In this document: positions 33,132 through 44,200 of the stretch, piece after piece
Layout: every line of letters starts with the position of its first letter
Numbering within the stretch: the stretch's first letter is position 1
Assembly (NCBI GenBank): GCA_973895155.1
Contig: OZ316894.1
Span: 6,076,001-6,140,000, forward strand
Origin: Marsupella aquatica
Lineage: Eukaryota; Marchantiophyta
Direction: 5' to 3'
Length of the DNA stretch: 64,000 nt
Notes under the pieces: model-generated
What the model saw: only the letters and a program-made list of their open reading frames with translations
The model's database searches: none
What the model was told of the DNA's origin: nothing
Translations under genes and position numbers: made by a program

Positions 33132-35684
33132 GTTGAATTTGAGGTACCCCAGCAACAATCTGCTCCTCTTGTTCCATCACAGGAACCAACTCCAAGCCCG
33201 AAGCTTCTCCATCTCTTTTATCATGAACAACATCATGACTAATCTCCCCCTCAACCCGGTCCGGGATGGGAGATTTCCCCTTGTCAATATGGGAGTCCTG
33301 AGAACTCTCCGCCTCCTTTGATGATCTTGATTCATTAAAGGACACATCTCTACTGACAATTAGTTTACAAATTACTGGATCCCATAACCTATAACCCTTC
33401 ACACCTTTCTGATAGCCAAGAAAAATGCACAATATCTTCGACTTGGACTCCAGCTTGGATCGAAGCTGGGAAGGTGTAAGCACATAAGCATCACATCCAA
33501 AAATCCTCAGATGTGAATAATCTGCTTGACGCCTGTACCTCATTTCAAATGGAGTCTTGAATCCAATAGAACTGGATGGAGAAAAATTTACCAAATAAGT
33601 TGTAGTGTTGACAGCTTTAGCCCAAAACTCATGTGGTAAGCATGATTGACTCAACATACTCCTCGAGCGGTCTAATAGTGTTCGGTTGAGTCTCTCAGAA
33701 ATACCATTCTGCTGAGGAGTATAACTTGTTGTGAGATGGCGGGTAATCCCCTACTCCTTACAATACGTTCCAAATTCTCCGGAACTGTATTCACCGCTAT
33801 TATCCGATCAAAGATATCTCACCTTATTACCAGTCTGATTCTCAACTTAGGCTTTCCACTCCTTAAAAGTGGCAAAAACATCAGACTTACTGTGTAGAAA
33901 GTATATCCACACATACCTTGAATAATCGTCTATAAACGTGACATAGTATAACCATCCAGAATGTGAGGGAGTAGGGGCTGGACCCCACACATCACTATGT
34001 ACACACTCAAGTACCTCCTTGCTGGTGTGAGTTCCAACTCCAAAGGGTTTCCTGTGCTGCTTCCCAAGCACACAATGCTCATAGAATTCCAACTTACAAG
34101 ATTGTAAATTAGAAAGTAATCATTTCTTCTGAAGAATAACCAAACCTTTTTCACTCATGTGGCCCAAACGGAAGTGCCACAGCCGGGGCGTCTCCTCATG
34201 AGATAAGGTTATATTGGCTTCATCACAGACTACACTGCCCTCCAAAACGTATAGATTGCTATGTCTCTTTTCCTTCAATACAACTTTAGTACCAGTTGAA
34301 ACCTGAAGGACACCATTAGCAGAACTCCACTGATGGCCACTTGCTTCTAAAACTCCAAGTGAAATGAGATTTTTCATCATGCTAGGAATATGTCTCACAT
34401 TCCTCAACGTTCTTACAACACCATCAAACATCTGAAATCTTACAGATCCAAGTCCAACAACTTGACATGGGATTCCATTTCGCATCAACACTGCCCCGTT
34501 GGAAACTGTGTAAGAACTAAAAAACTCTCTCCTAGAGCAAATGTGAAAAGTACATGCACTATCTAGAATCCAGTCATCACTACCTGGATTTGACACTATG
34601 TTGAGAGCATAACCTTGATATCACATTATGTCATCATCATCGAGTAAATCTACCTCATGCGAGCTCGATGCCACGTTAGCAGATGCAGTAGGGACCTTTA
34701 CTCGACAATCCCTTTTCATGTGGCCAGGCTTGCCACAATTCCAACATGCAAGAGGCTTCCTCTCTTGCAATTTCCCTCTGGATTTAGATCTTCCACGCAA
34801 TGTAGATCTAAACCTGTTCTGTCCATTTGAGCGTTGCGCTGCTCTCCCACGGTTCACATTCAGCGTAGTGCCAGAAGAAGATGCTGTCTGTGATTGACCT
34901 AGCTTCTTCTGAGCATCATCAGACAATAAGGAGCTCACCACCTCATTATACAAAATGGACTTTAGATCTCTGTACAAGAGCACCTGTTTCAAGCCCTGAT
35001 ATGACGGCGGTAAGGAGCTTAGCAAAAGCAAGGCCTTATCCTCATCTTCAACTCCTTTTCCCAGGTTTGACAGATCCACCGCTAGACTGTCAAACTCATC
35101 CAGGTGATCCTGCATCTTGCTCCCTTCCTTGAGCCTGAGGCCATCAAGAGAGACTTCTAGTACAGCCGGTCTGACGCATCTTCTCGGTAGTACTTCTCTC
35201 TTAGATCCTTGAACAGTGACGCGCAATCCGCATAATCATCCAGCTGCTTGATGATGTGCGGCTTGAGATATAGCATCACTGCATTGACAACAATCACCTG
35301 CTCCTGTCTCCACTGCTTCTCTGAGATCTCCTCTTCTCCATCATACTGCTCTCGCAAAGAGAGCAGATGAGCTAAGCCCATGGCCCGAATGACACCCTTC
35401 ACTTGCTTCTCCCAGAGCAAGTAATCAGTACGACCATCGTACTTCTCCACCTCAAATTTTACTCCTCCAAATCTAGCCATCTCCCTCTTCTTGCCCACTA
35501 CCAACAGCTCTGGTAGTAACACAACTTCCTCCACTGCACGCCGCACAAGTGATCGTACCGGTGTTACAAGTTCTTCCTCAACCGGTAGCAGCTCCTCCTC
35601 AGACTCTCTATCTGACCGTCGCAATCCTGAAGCTCCACCGACTCCAATTCTTCCAGTATCCTCCGAGTCACTCATATGAAACAA
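33121..35684 (-). mobile_element. Ty1/copia gag-protease-integrase, decayed and lacking reverse transcriptase
   Basis: Read on the minus strand. Gag N-terminal part 35684-35157 (DGRTDYLLWEKQVKGVI, YLKPHIIKQLDDY), then a frameshift. Gag 3' part 35226-34621 contains zinc knuckle CWNCGKPGHMKRDC. The protease region 34596-34120 has WILDSACTFHICSRREFF and the pre-integrase motif LWHFRLGHMSEKGL. The integrase has HSDVWGP and FIDDYSRYVWIYFL (34092-33847), then stops, then TPQQNGISERLNRT around 33690. The integrase C-terminal part 33657-33121 has HLRIFGCDAYV. The frame then ends in the inverted repeat, so reverse transcriptase and RNase H are missing. Frameshifts and in-frame stops make it inactive. 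Confidence 0.85.
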
Positions 35685-37030
35685 TCACGAAAAAACATCT
35701 TTTTTCAAAACTTCTCATAAAACTCAAAACTCAACACCGCTGCGTAGCCCACGAAGCTAGGAGTCCAATACTGAAAGCCAAAATCAAAATCAAAATTTGA
35801 CAAAAAAGTTATTCAAATTTTGGTCGGGGTGGGTAAAACCTTGGGAAACTCCCCCGTTTTGACCACCTCGGAGAATAACCAAAATACCCAATACAACCCA
35901 TCGTCGGAATCACGATGTGATCGGTGCGCTGCGTTGCTAACTCCAGTGGCAATGTCCTCGCCAAAAAAGAACCAAAAAAGTTACCGTTCGGCGGACGGAA
36001 TCTTTGTTGGACGGCCAAAAAATAGCTCTCTGTTTTTTGGGAATATTCCCGCATAGTCCGACAGGTCTCACAGGGGGCCGTTCCCCCTGTCAGAGCGGTT
36101 AAAATGGAGGGCGGCAGGTCCCGGCACCAAGAGGAAACAAAGGGGAAGAAAAAGGGAAGAAAAAGTGGGCTAAAGGGGGTCCTTAAGCCCCTAAATGCAA
36201 AAATACCCCCGTATGGGATCGCAAAGTACGCCCTGGTGGGTGCATATGCAGTCGCGTATGCGAGAGAATCCGGGTACAGAGTACGTGCTCGGGGGGAAAA
36301 AAAGAGGCCGGCCGGAGGGAGGGTGACGGGGGGCGTCGGGGCCGCTTCACGCCGGCAGGTCGCGAGGCGGTAGCAAGGGCCGGGGCGCAAGTCACCGGCA
36401 GGGAGCGTAGGCGGGAGGCAGCGCCTGCAGGGAGCAGAAGGGAAAATTCTCACTAAAGTAACACAAAAAATAATGCCAAAGTAAACACAACTCAAGCCTG
36501 GGCTCAAACCTGGGTCAAAACGACCGCCTCGCCGCGATCAAACCGTTGAGCCATAGCACTTCGCGTTTCTTCCACCAAGTCGGACGTCACGAAGAGAAAC
36601 CCGGTTCAGATGGGAACAAGATCCATGGCTTGTAAAAAAACCTGAACGCCTCCGTCAGTCGTCACATTGCACTCGGTAACAACTCGGCAGCAATCCAGCT
36701 ACCGAAACGACGAGCTCGCTTCAACCTCCAACTTGAGCTATAATGTGCGATCCCTCCCGTACCGCACAGCTCACACCGTTGAAAAATGCAAACACTGGTC
36801 TCTCCCCCGAAATACCGTCGAACACGAATAAAACCTGAACGACGCAAACTTTGATTCCTCCGCAACGCGGATACCAATCAGTGAGTTCTAACCACCGTTA
36901 GAAAGCCCTCTCACTAACCTATCCTCACAGCCAAACACATTCAAGTTTCATGCGACAAAACTCCGAATGTGCCACCGACAATGAATGCTGGAAAAACCTG
37001 TCATGAAAAACCTTGTCACCTCCCAGGCAT
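35685..37030 (-). other. copia 5' leader region
   Basis: Between the gag start (35684) and the primer-binding site. It is unusually GC-rich in part (36060-36430) and has no plausible ORF. The 232-codon frame at 35809-36507 is Arg/Pro-rich noise. It holds the tRNA-like segment listed separately. Confidence 0.5.
36495..36565 (-). other. tRNA-like segment with RNA polymerase III A and B boxes
   Basis: On the minus strand TGGCTCAACGG (36543-36553) resembles a tRNA A box and GGTTTGAGCCC (36500-36510) a B box. They are 32 bases apart, within the usual tRNA spacing. No complete cloverleaf was confirmed, so this may be a tRNA relic or the head of a SINE caught in the element leader. Confidence 0.35.
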
Positions 37031-37042
37031 GCTCGGATACCA
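37031..37042 (-). other. copia primer-binding site
   Basis: On the minus strand TGGTATCCGAGC lies two bases after the end of the 5' long terminal repeat. It differs by one base from the typical copia site complementary to initiator tRNA-Met. Confidence 0.8.
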
Positions 37043-37044
37043 CT

Positions 37045-37388
37045 TGTTGAGCATAGATGACATTCGTAACGGCAAGCCCATAAACCATCCAATGCACAAG
37101 AGTCAACACAGAGAGATACGTGGTTCACCTCCACATGAGGCTACGTCCACGGGAACACACAAGAGCTTTACTGCATTCTAGGCCGACAGGCCATACCAAG
37201 CATCCACAGCACAAGCTCTCCCTATCTCTCAACTAGCTCCGTAACAATGAGCCTAAGTTCCACCAGGGTCTGGCATCAGCCCTGGCTATATGCACAACAG
37301 CACTACCGCTAACATTAGCTAGGTCCTAACCCGAGTTATCCTAACTGTGGTTAGCTCATGAGTCACAAGACTAGAGCAATATCTAACA
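37045..37388 (-). repeat. copia 5' long terminal repeat (344 bp)
   Basis: Minus strand begins TGTTAGATATTGCTC and ends ATGCTCAACA, giving the expected TG...CA. Its position upstream of the primer-binding site and gag fixes it as the 5' repeat. The partner at 32816-33131 is inverted rather than direct. Confidence 0.85.
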
Positions 37389-37787
37389 ACGAAGCCCTAT
37401 GTGGAGGCGAGGCCGCGGAAGGGAGGCAAGGCGAGGAGGCGCGAGTGATAAGGCAGGGCGAGCGAGGCAGGCGAGTGATGAGGCGGGTGAGTGATGAGGT
37501 AGGGGTGGGCCCGATCCCTATGCGTTTGCTCCCAAATTAAATGCCTTTTGCCATGCGGAAGGCCTGCCTGCTTCCGTCATTATGAGTGCACGGAAGGGAG
37601 CAATTGCGCGGTCCTGCGCCTGCCTGCGTGCCTCGTTGTAAGAGGGTATTAGAAGATCCGACGGTCATGAAAAATAAGATGTTTTTACTTGACGGTCAAT
37701 TTTGATTCCCGCTGGAATTCAAATTTGTAACGGGACGACGGATGAAAATTGGCCAAATGGGCGGGATTTGCCTATTATAGTGTTAGA

Positions 37788-37947
37788 TAATCCGAGTCTT
37801 GGGATTAAATTGGGAGAATAGTGTAGAGTTAGAGTTCTCCAGAATCTGGCAGGATTATGTAGAATGGAAAGCAGAATGTAACATTTCACTCGCGAATTGG
37901 CAATAAAATTTTGATGCGGAAATGATCAACGGTTGTTTCATTGCCAG
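37788..37947 (+). other. 3' flank of dioxygenase copy 2
   Basis: Resumes the alignment with 10437-10620 of copy 1 ('ataatccgagtcttgg', 'aaattgggagaatagtgt', 'ggattatgtagaatggaaag', 'cggttgtttcat'). Confidence 0.8.
37902..37907 (+). terminator. poly(A) signal remnant, dioxygenase copy 2
   Basis: AATAAA at the same place as in copies 1 and 3. Confidence 0.4.
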
Positions 37948-38258
37948 TTCGACATCAGCAGATAATTGCTTCAGCCACAGACTAGCTGTATGGGTCTAAA
38001 TGGAGCCCGCTGTCTCCTGCAGATCCTATAATTCTTGTCTAGTGAAATGTTTATGAAGTTCTGAATTTGCTCCTTCTTGAGCATGGAGCAACTCAAAGTA
38101 ACAGTCTGGTGGCAAGGTTAGCATAAACATTTGTTGGCATACATTGCGAACTTGATCCATTTTAAATGAGATCTCGGGAACACTGTGCTCAGGCTCTCCC
38201 TTCTCCACATGTCATAACAGCTCCCGTGATTCAATGATGAAATCTTGACAGGGCATAT
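37948..38258 (-). pseudogene. truncated copy of the 199-aa ORF
   Basis: The minus strand resembles the C-terminal half of the protein at 12575-13174 (EISFKMDQVRNVCQQMF, LPPDCYFELLHAQEGAN, LWLKQLSADVE). In-frame stops occur (after HFTRQEL, in the GSI region, and where RELLRRV has become REL-stop) and the copy breaks off near 38258, where tandem-repeat DNA begins. It is dead, but it shows that the ORF was part of the duplicated block. Confidence 0.75.
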
Positions 38259-38289
38259 AACAGTGACATTTTGATATATAGAAAATTCC

Positions 38290-39095
38290 ACTAGCAAGGT
38301 ATGCATTATGTCAAAAATAGTTTACATTCTACTAAATACACTATTTTAAATGCCTTTTAGACATGTGAAAATAGTGAGAGTCAATATATCAGTAAATACT
38401 TTGATAAAATGCCCTTTTGAACTGGTGAAATGAAAATAGTGAGAGACTCTCCACTTTGATATTTTTTAAAGGTGAAAATAATGTCTTTCGAACAGTTGAA
38501 GTGAAAATAGTGTCAGACGCTGTATACACTTTGATATTTGTACAAGGTGAAAATAATGCCTTTTGAACAAATGAAAGTAGTGAGTTACTATGTATACACC
38601 TTGATATTTTTAAAAGGTGAAAATAATGTCTTTCGAACAGTTGAAATGAAAATAGAGAGAGACTTCTCTATACACTTTGATATTTGTAAACGGTGAAAAT
38701 AATACCTTTCGAACAGTTGAAATGAAAATAGAGAGAGACTTCTCTATACATTTTGATATTTGTAAAAGGTGAAAATAATGCGTTGAAATGAAAAAAAAAG
38801 AGACTTCTCTATACACTTGATATTTGTAAACGGTGAAAATAATACCTTTCGAACAGTTGAAATGAAAATAGAGAGAGACTTCTCTATACATTTTGATATT
38901 TGTAAAAGGTGAAAATAATGCGTTGAAATGAAAAAAGAGAGAGACTTCTCTATACACTTTGATATTTGTAAAAGGTGAAAATAATGCATTTCGAACAGTT
39001 GAAATGACCATAGTTAGAGCCTCTCTATACACTTTGATATTTGTAAAAGGTGAAAATAATGCCTTTTGAACAAATGAAATTAGTGCGAGAGAGCA
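38290..39095. repeat. minisatellite of about 70-80-bp units
   Basis: About ten diverged units have the pattern 'acactttgatatttgtaaa', 'ggtgaaaataatg', 'tttcgaacagttgaaatg' and 'aaatagagagagacttctct'. Several neighbouring units (38640-38960) are nearly identical, so amplification was recent. Open minus-strand frames across it (38610-39098, translating as repeated FSPFTNIKVYREVS) are a by-product. Confidence 0.85.
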
Positions 39096-41257
39096 CACAC
39101 TAAAAATAATAGTGAGGGACAGCAGTTCACGGAGAGCTGCATTGTGTTGGGGATCGGATAGACTGAACCTGCCCCTCTCAATCTCCCGTTGCTTCTACGA
39201 TGCAATTGTCCGGCGAATTTGCTGAACCCACCTTTCTCGATCTCCCCTTCAGTCTACGGTCATCATTCTGCGGCTTCGTGATTGCTATTATGGTCACATG
39301 CAACCGTGATCCGCTGTGAATGATCTCCTCTACCCTGTCGAATTATGTCAAGCTGATTTGCTGTGCTCAGCTTCGTGAATAATGAGAGCTCTTGCTCAAC
39401 ATTTCCACGAAGTTGAATTGAAGTTGAAGGAAAGCATCGGGGACGAAACATCGCTGCAGACCTGCATTAGTATCGTTCTCACGCCGGGCCCTGAGTCCTG
39501 CGGTGTGGACCCCAATGGTGCTCCGTTGGTTGCTGAACATGAAAGAAAAGAGAGAGAGAAAGGTTGAGCAGGAGGTTGTTGGAATTCATCCCGATTCAGT
39601 TGATTGTGTTTTCTTGATCTGTTCGTCTGAGCGGGATCATTCTTCGTGACTTGATTCATCCAATTTTTTTAATTCGTCACTTCGTCCGTCCAATTTTGTT
39701 TTTGTTCGGTGGTTTCATTGGATTCGGAGTCTCGGTGTTCTGTCGATCAGATCGAACACTGTTTGCTTCGAAATTCGCACACTCTCTTCGACAGCTGGCT
39801 AATCTTGTGCATTTCGTTCGGGGTGGTAGATTCGGCGGAACTCTTCTGCGTTGAATTAAATGCAGGGGTTGGGAAATTGCACCACAACCCTCGTATTGAG
39901 ATTTCTGTTCCGCGTTGAGGAGTTTGATATTTTCTTGGTATCGTGCGTTTTGATTCATTTATGTCCCTCTGTACCGTCGTCCCTTGTTGCCGGGGTCCGT
40001 TGCACAGGATTGGGGAAGTGTGAAGTTGTTCATTCTGTCACAAAGTCGGGATTTAGAGCATCGCCTGTTTGAAAGCGAGTGGGTACGCAAGCGACTATTG
40101 CGTAGCACCTTGTCTCCTTGAGCGGAATATGTCGTATGCTCGTCGTACTGTATGTTGTTGGCAACGGAATCACCAAGAACAAGTGTGCAGCGCGCCAGCG
40201 AGAGACTGAAGTGCCCGAGCTTTGCTGAACGATAAATTTATAGCGCCTTGCGCTTTGCCTCTCAAACCGAGGGACCTGATTGGAGAGTACTAAACAACTT
40301 CTGCGGTGTTCAAGGAAATTCGCTGTGCCGGCTGCGTTGAGGTGGTTTTAGAAGCGAGTAGATGCAGTAGCAGCTATGCCCGGGCCAAGGCGCAAGATAT
40401 CTTACCATCGCGAGCTATACATCGTGCGCAAGAGAATTGCGGTTAGCACACTCACCCTGCTTTCAGTTTTTTTGTTTTGCTCCCTCGTCTATCTATTGTC
40501 GCTGTCTTCCAAAGAAAGGCCTTGCATTAATTTTGCTGAAGGGTGGAGACATCTCCCGGGCGGAAACGCGTTTGGCTAGCAATCAATCAGCTTGTCATCA
40601 GATTTTAAAAGGAGGAAACGAAGCAAAGGTTGTCAAGGATTCAGATGTGGCCGACTACCCACAGAATCGCATGAAGCACAGCCTTGAACTCTATTCCTGA
40701 TATGTTTCGAAAGGGAAATTTGAAGTTCGAACTTTAGACCAATAACTTAAGCTTCGAATCTGTTCGGGTGAGGTTGTAAAGAGCACGTCGAAGGCGGTCG
40801 AACATTTGCGCTCCGAGAATAAATAGATAAAACTGGAGACGGACGGAAAAGGGGTATGCACCTATCACAAGCAGTTACAACGTGCTCGCACAGTACATGC
40901 CTTGAACTTCTCAAACAACAGGGTTCTGCCTCAGTGACATGACCGATGGCTCACTAGTGGGAAAGCCCTGTCAAAATTAAAATCCACATCGCGTGGGGGC
41001 GGTTTTCATGAGTGCATTACTTTGCTGCCTAGACTTCCTCGTGTAAGGACGACTCCAGTTCGCTCCGCAAGGGGACATAGTCGATGCATTCTATTGTTCG
41101 TCGCTTTTGGACCCCGACCCGACGATATATCTCTGCCAAATGAAATCTTCTATTTCCTTTCCAAGAAGAATGGTGTTTTCTTGAAGCAGTTCACATGTAT
41201 AGAAAAAATAGGATTACTTGCATTGTGCTGATATGAGATTTGGATTGTCAGCGTATC
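39096..41257. other. region upstream of the TTLL gene
   Basis: Probably holds the TTLL promoter and any 5' UTR exon, and perhaps a small separate gene (see 40376). Frames are short; 39382-39567 is the best of several unconvincing ones. Confidence 0.45.
40376..40579 (+). CDS. possible small membrane protein or first exon with signal anchor
   Basis: An ATG ORF of 67 codons: a basic N-terminus (MPGPRRKISYHRELYIVRKR) followed by about 22 hydrophobic residues (TLLSVFLFCSLVYLLSL), then a short polar tail. This is the layout of a type II signal anchor, as found at the start of many Golgi glycosyltransferases. No following exon could be joined to it, so it may be a chance ORF, a tiny protein, or an orphan first exon. 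Not recognised. Confidence 0.3.
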   Translation: MPGPRRKISYHRELYIVRKRIAVSTLTLLSVFLFCSLVYLLSLSSKERPCINFAEGWRHLPGGNAFG

Positions 41258-44200
41258 ATGAGAGGGAAAGGAAGTGGCAAAAAGAAGGGCAAAAGACCTG
41301 CAGCAGTCCCTGTGGTGGATCTATCATGCTGCAAATACGAACTTCTTCGAATTGTTCTCAGAAAGAATGGCTGGGACGAGTCTGGCGACGATGAAAGGAA
41401 TTGTCATCTAATTTGGACTGGTGAGTGGCACTCCGCGTCTTGATGAGCTGTTCCCTGTAATGCACTTAATACTGAGATATGGATCGGCTACATCAGACAG
41501 TCTAGATCTAAGAACGATAGAGAAGTTGTGGCGGCTTTCCTTTAAGCAAATACTTTCCATGATCCGTTGCGCAGATTACTCCTGCAGGTCGTTTGCGTGT
41601 GGCCTAGGTGTGCCTCTACTACAAAAACTCTCTCCTCGGGTGAGATATCGAGCCGATGAGATGACAGCACAACTGTGAGAATTATGGGTGTCTTGGCTTA
41701 CGAGAATCAACTCTTCCTCTGCAGATATGTCCATCGGTCCAGAGAGATTGATGGTATTGAAGCGCGGACAAAAGATCAATCATTTTTTTGGAATGCTCCA
41801 GATTTGCCGCAAGAAGTCACTTGCTCTAAATCTGGCCACCATGCGCAAGTAAGCTCAATACTGTGGTTTGTTGTCAAGTTATGAATGTGCTTCAGGCAAA
41901 AGACAGAAATAACCGTAAAAAGCGTTTTACAACCCTAAAACAAACGCGATGCAGGAGTAGAGAATCCTTTTAAAAAAGAAGAAAGAATGAATGAAAAAAG
42001 AGTGTTGCATACTGTACCTGACCATTCACCCACATGGAGGCAAATGTCCACGATCACACCATCAAATGAGAAGTTTAACGAGAGCCAAGTTTTTGGAACA
42101 GTACATTCATGCTCATTTCGATCCACAAGACTCCCATTAAGCAACTCAATGAAAAGTACATATAACATGAGGTAGAGAGAATTTGCGCTGCGCAACTGGG
42201 AGCTGAAGAATCCCTCTGCGAGTAGTCTTCAACGTCAAATTTGTTATCTCTTCGCAGAGGGGCCTTAAGAGAAAGATTCAATTCAATAAAAGGCAGAACT
42301 TCTAGGCGTGTTAGCCGATTTCGGTCGATAAACTTTTGGCCAAGAATTGAAGATGACGGGACAAGATCACTACTGAATATAATCGAGGGGTGGGACCTAC
42401 GACTCGCCTTTTGAGGATACTGGCAAAATTTGAAGAAGTATAATTCGACACAGTGATCTCTAGGAAAGGATTAAAAAACCTTCTTTTGATCAGGAAATCA
42501 CTGATAGCAAGTGAGAGACCAAATGGAGTGGGATTTAAAGCTCATACCTTCAATATTGAAATTCCCTCCAGTCTTTCCCTCATTCTCATTTCTCGGAGCG
42601 TTGACCGAAACAATTAAGTGTTTCGTCGCGGCTCTTTAAGAGAGTTCAAAAGGGATTCTTCTCTGAGGGAGGTCATGCTGACAAGGATGGCTGTGCCTGT
42701 TACAGGATGTTCCCTTCGCAGTACAAGTTCTTCCCACGGTCTTTCATTCTCCCCAATCAACTGCCCGGATTGCTCGCCAAGTTCAACCAGCACAAGATCA
42801 GGACCTTTATTCTCAAGCCAGACAATGGTTGTCAGGTAATACTTGACACTAGCTTGCTTTGAGTATTTTTCAAATTTATACTACATAGTTAGTTATTAAA
42901 TGAATCAGAACCAGAATTTCGAGAAAGGCAATCCGTCTTATGGGTCGAAGATATTTTGCCCCATAGGGTTTTGTGGCGATGTTGTTATATCACTGGTCGT
43001 ACTGAGAGAGGGATCTAAGGGAAATTAAATCTTGATGAGGCACTACACGCAGGGTTGTATACGCATTGTCTCTTGAGGGATCGGCTGGGCCAATATTTCG
43101 AGCTGAATTGGCAAGTATTCGGGTTTTTGAATGTGTAGAAATTCTAGAGCTTCTGGCTTTGGATCCATTCGCGTTGAGCTTGTTTGACATGGAATTGACA
43201 AAACCTATCTGCCTTTCCTTCAGACCACTAAATCACGGTGCTGATGGCATGGTTTAGCAGAATGCAAACTGACACAGTGCATGTGCGTTCTGAACACGCA
43301 GGGCAGGGGAGTTGCGTTGGCCCAATCTGGGAGTGACGTTCGATCAGCTATCGAAGGATTGTCGGGCTCAAATCTTCTGGCGCAGAAATATTTGGCTAAT
43401 CCAATGCTGATCAACGGTTACAAATTTGATCTGCGCATATACGTACTCATTCTCTCATGTGATCCCCTCCGCCTTTATCTCTACAGGTTTTACTTTTAGT
43501 CAACCCTCGGGATGCTTGGGTTTCTAGTCATTGCTGGCAGCGCCCTTACAAATGCGTATCATCGTCACGCCTAATTATCTTGCACTTTGGCTGCCTCTGT
43601 TAGTATGAATTTGGGATGAATTTGATTTGAGTAAGCTCTTCGTTCTCCAATAATGCTAGTTAGGGGCGAGTCGGGGTTCTCTTCTGTACTCTGGAGGATG
43701 CATGTGGTATTTGATTATCTAAAGTTTAAGAAGAGATTGGAGTCATTCAACAGAGCCTTTCAACTACGTGTCTGAAAACTTTATTTCTTGGATAAGTATG
43801 CGTCGACGTACAAGTATGATGATAGCCCAGAATTTGAATCTCGTTGTGCCTAATCAATTCTTTCGGCAACAAGTACTTGGGCTACAACAAAGCATTGGGT
43901 CTTTTGGGTCATGTTATTGACAGCTCCCGGTCGTGTGTCCATGTGCAGGGAGGGTCTTGTTCGATTTTGTACAGAAAAATACTCCAAACCTGATCCTAAG
44001 AATCTCTCTCTCAACTGCATGCACTTGACAAATTATGCAGTCAACAAACACAACGGGAAGTTCGAGTTTAATACTAGTGCTGATGAAACAGACAGGGGCC
44101 ATAAATGGACTCTCACCTCTCTGTTCAGTTCTTTGGCCTTAAGTGGGCACGACACTCAGAAGCTCCATCGTCAAATAAGTCAGCTTGTTGTCATGACAAT

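Larger units (their letters stand above)
32564..37787. mobile_element. 5.2-kb insertion in the 3' flank of dioxygenase copy 2
   Basis: Copy 1 reads straight from 'ttctaccaa' to 'ataatccgagtcttgg'. In copy 2 these are separated by this block. Its outer parts (32564-32815 and 37389-37787) are GC-rich, with the phrase 'gaagccctatg(c/t)gga' on both sides. A ~55-bp direct repeat ('ccaggagggcgcgaagccct') occurs at 32667 and 32778. The centre is a rearranged copia element. The outer element type could not be settled, and no convincing terminal inverted repeat was seen. Confidence 0.6.

Noticed and set aside
35809-36507. 232-codon minus-strand ORF
   Set aside because: Arg/Pro/Cys-rich product of GC-rich copia leader sequence. 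No domain, and it sits where copia elements are non-coding.
38610-39098. 162-codon minus-strand ORF
   Set aside because: A reading of the minisatellite units (repeated SPFTNIKVYREVS), not a protein family.
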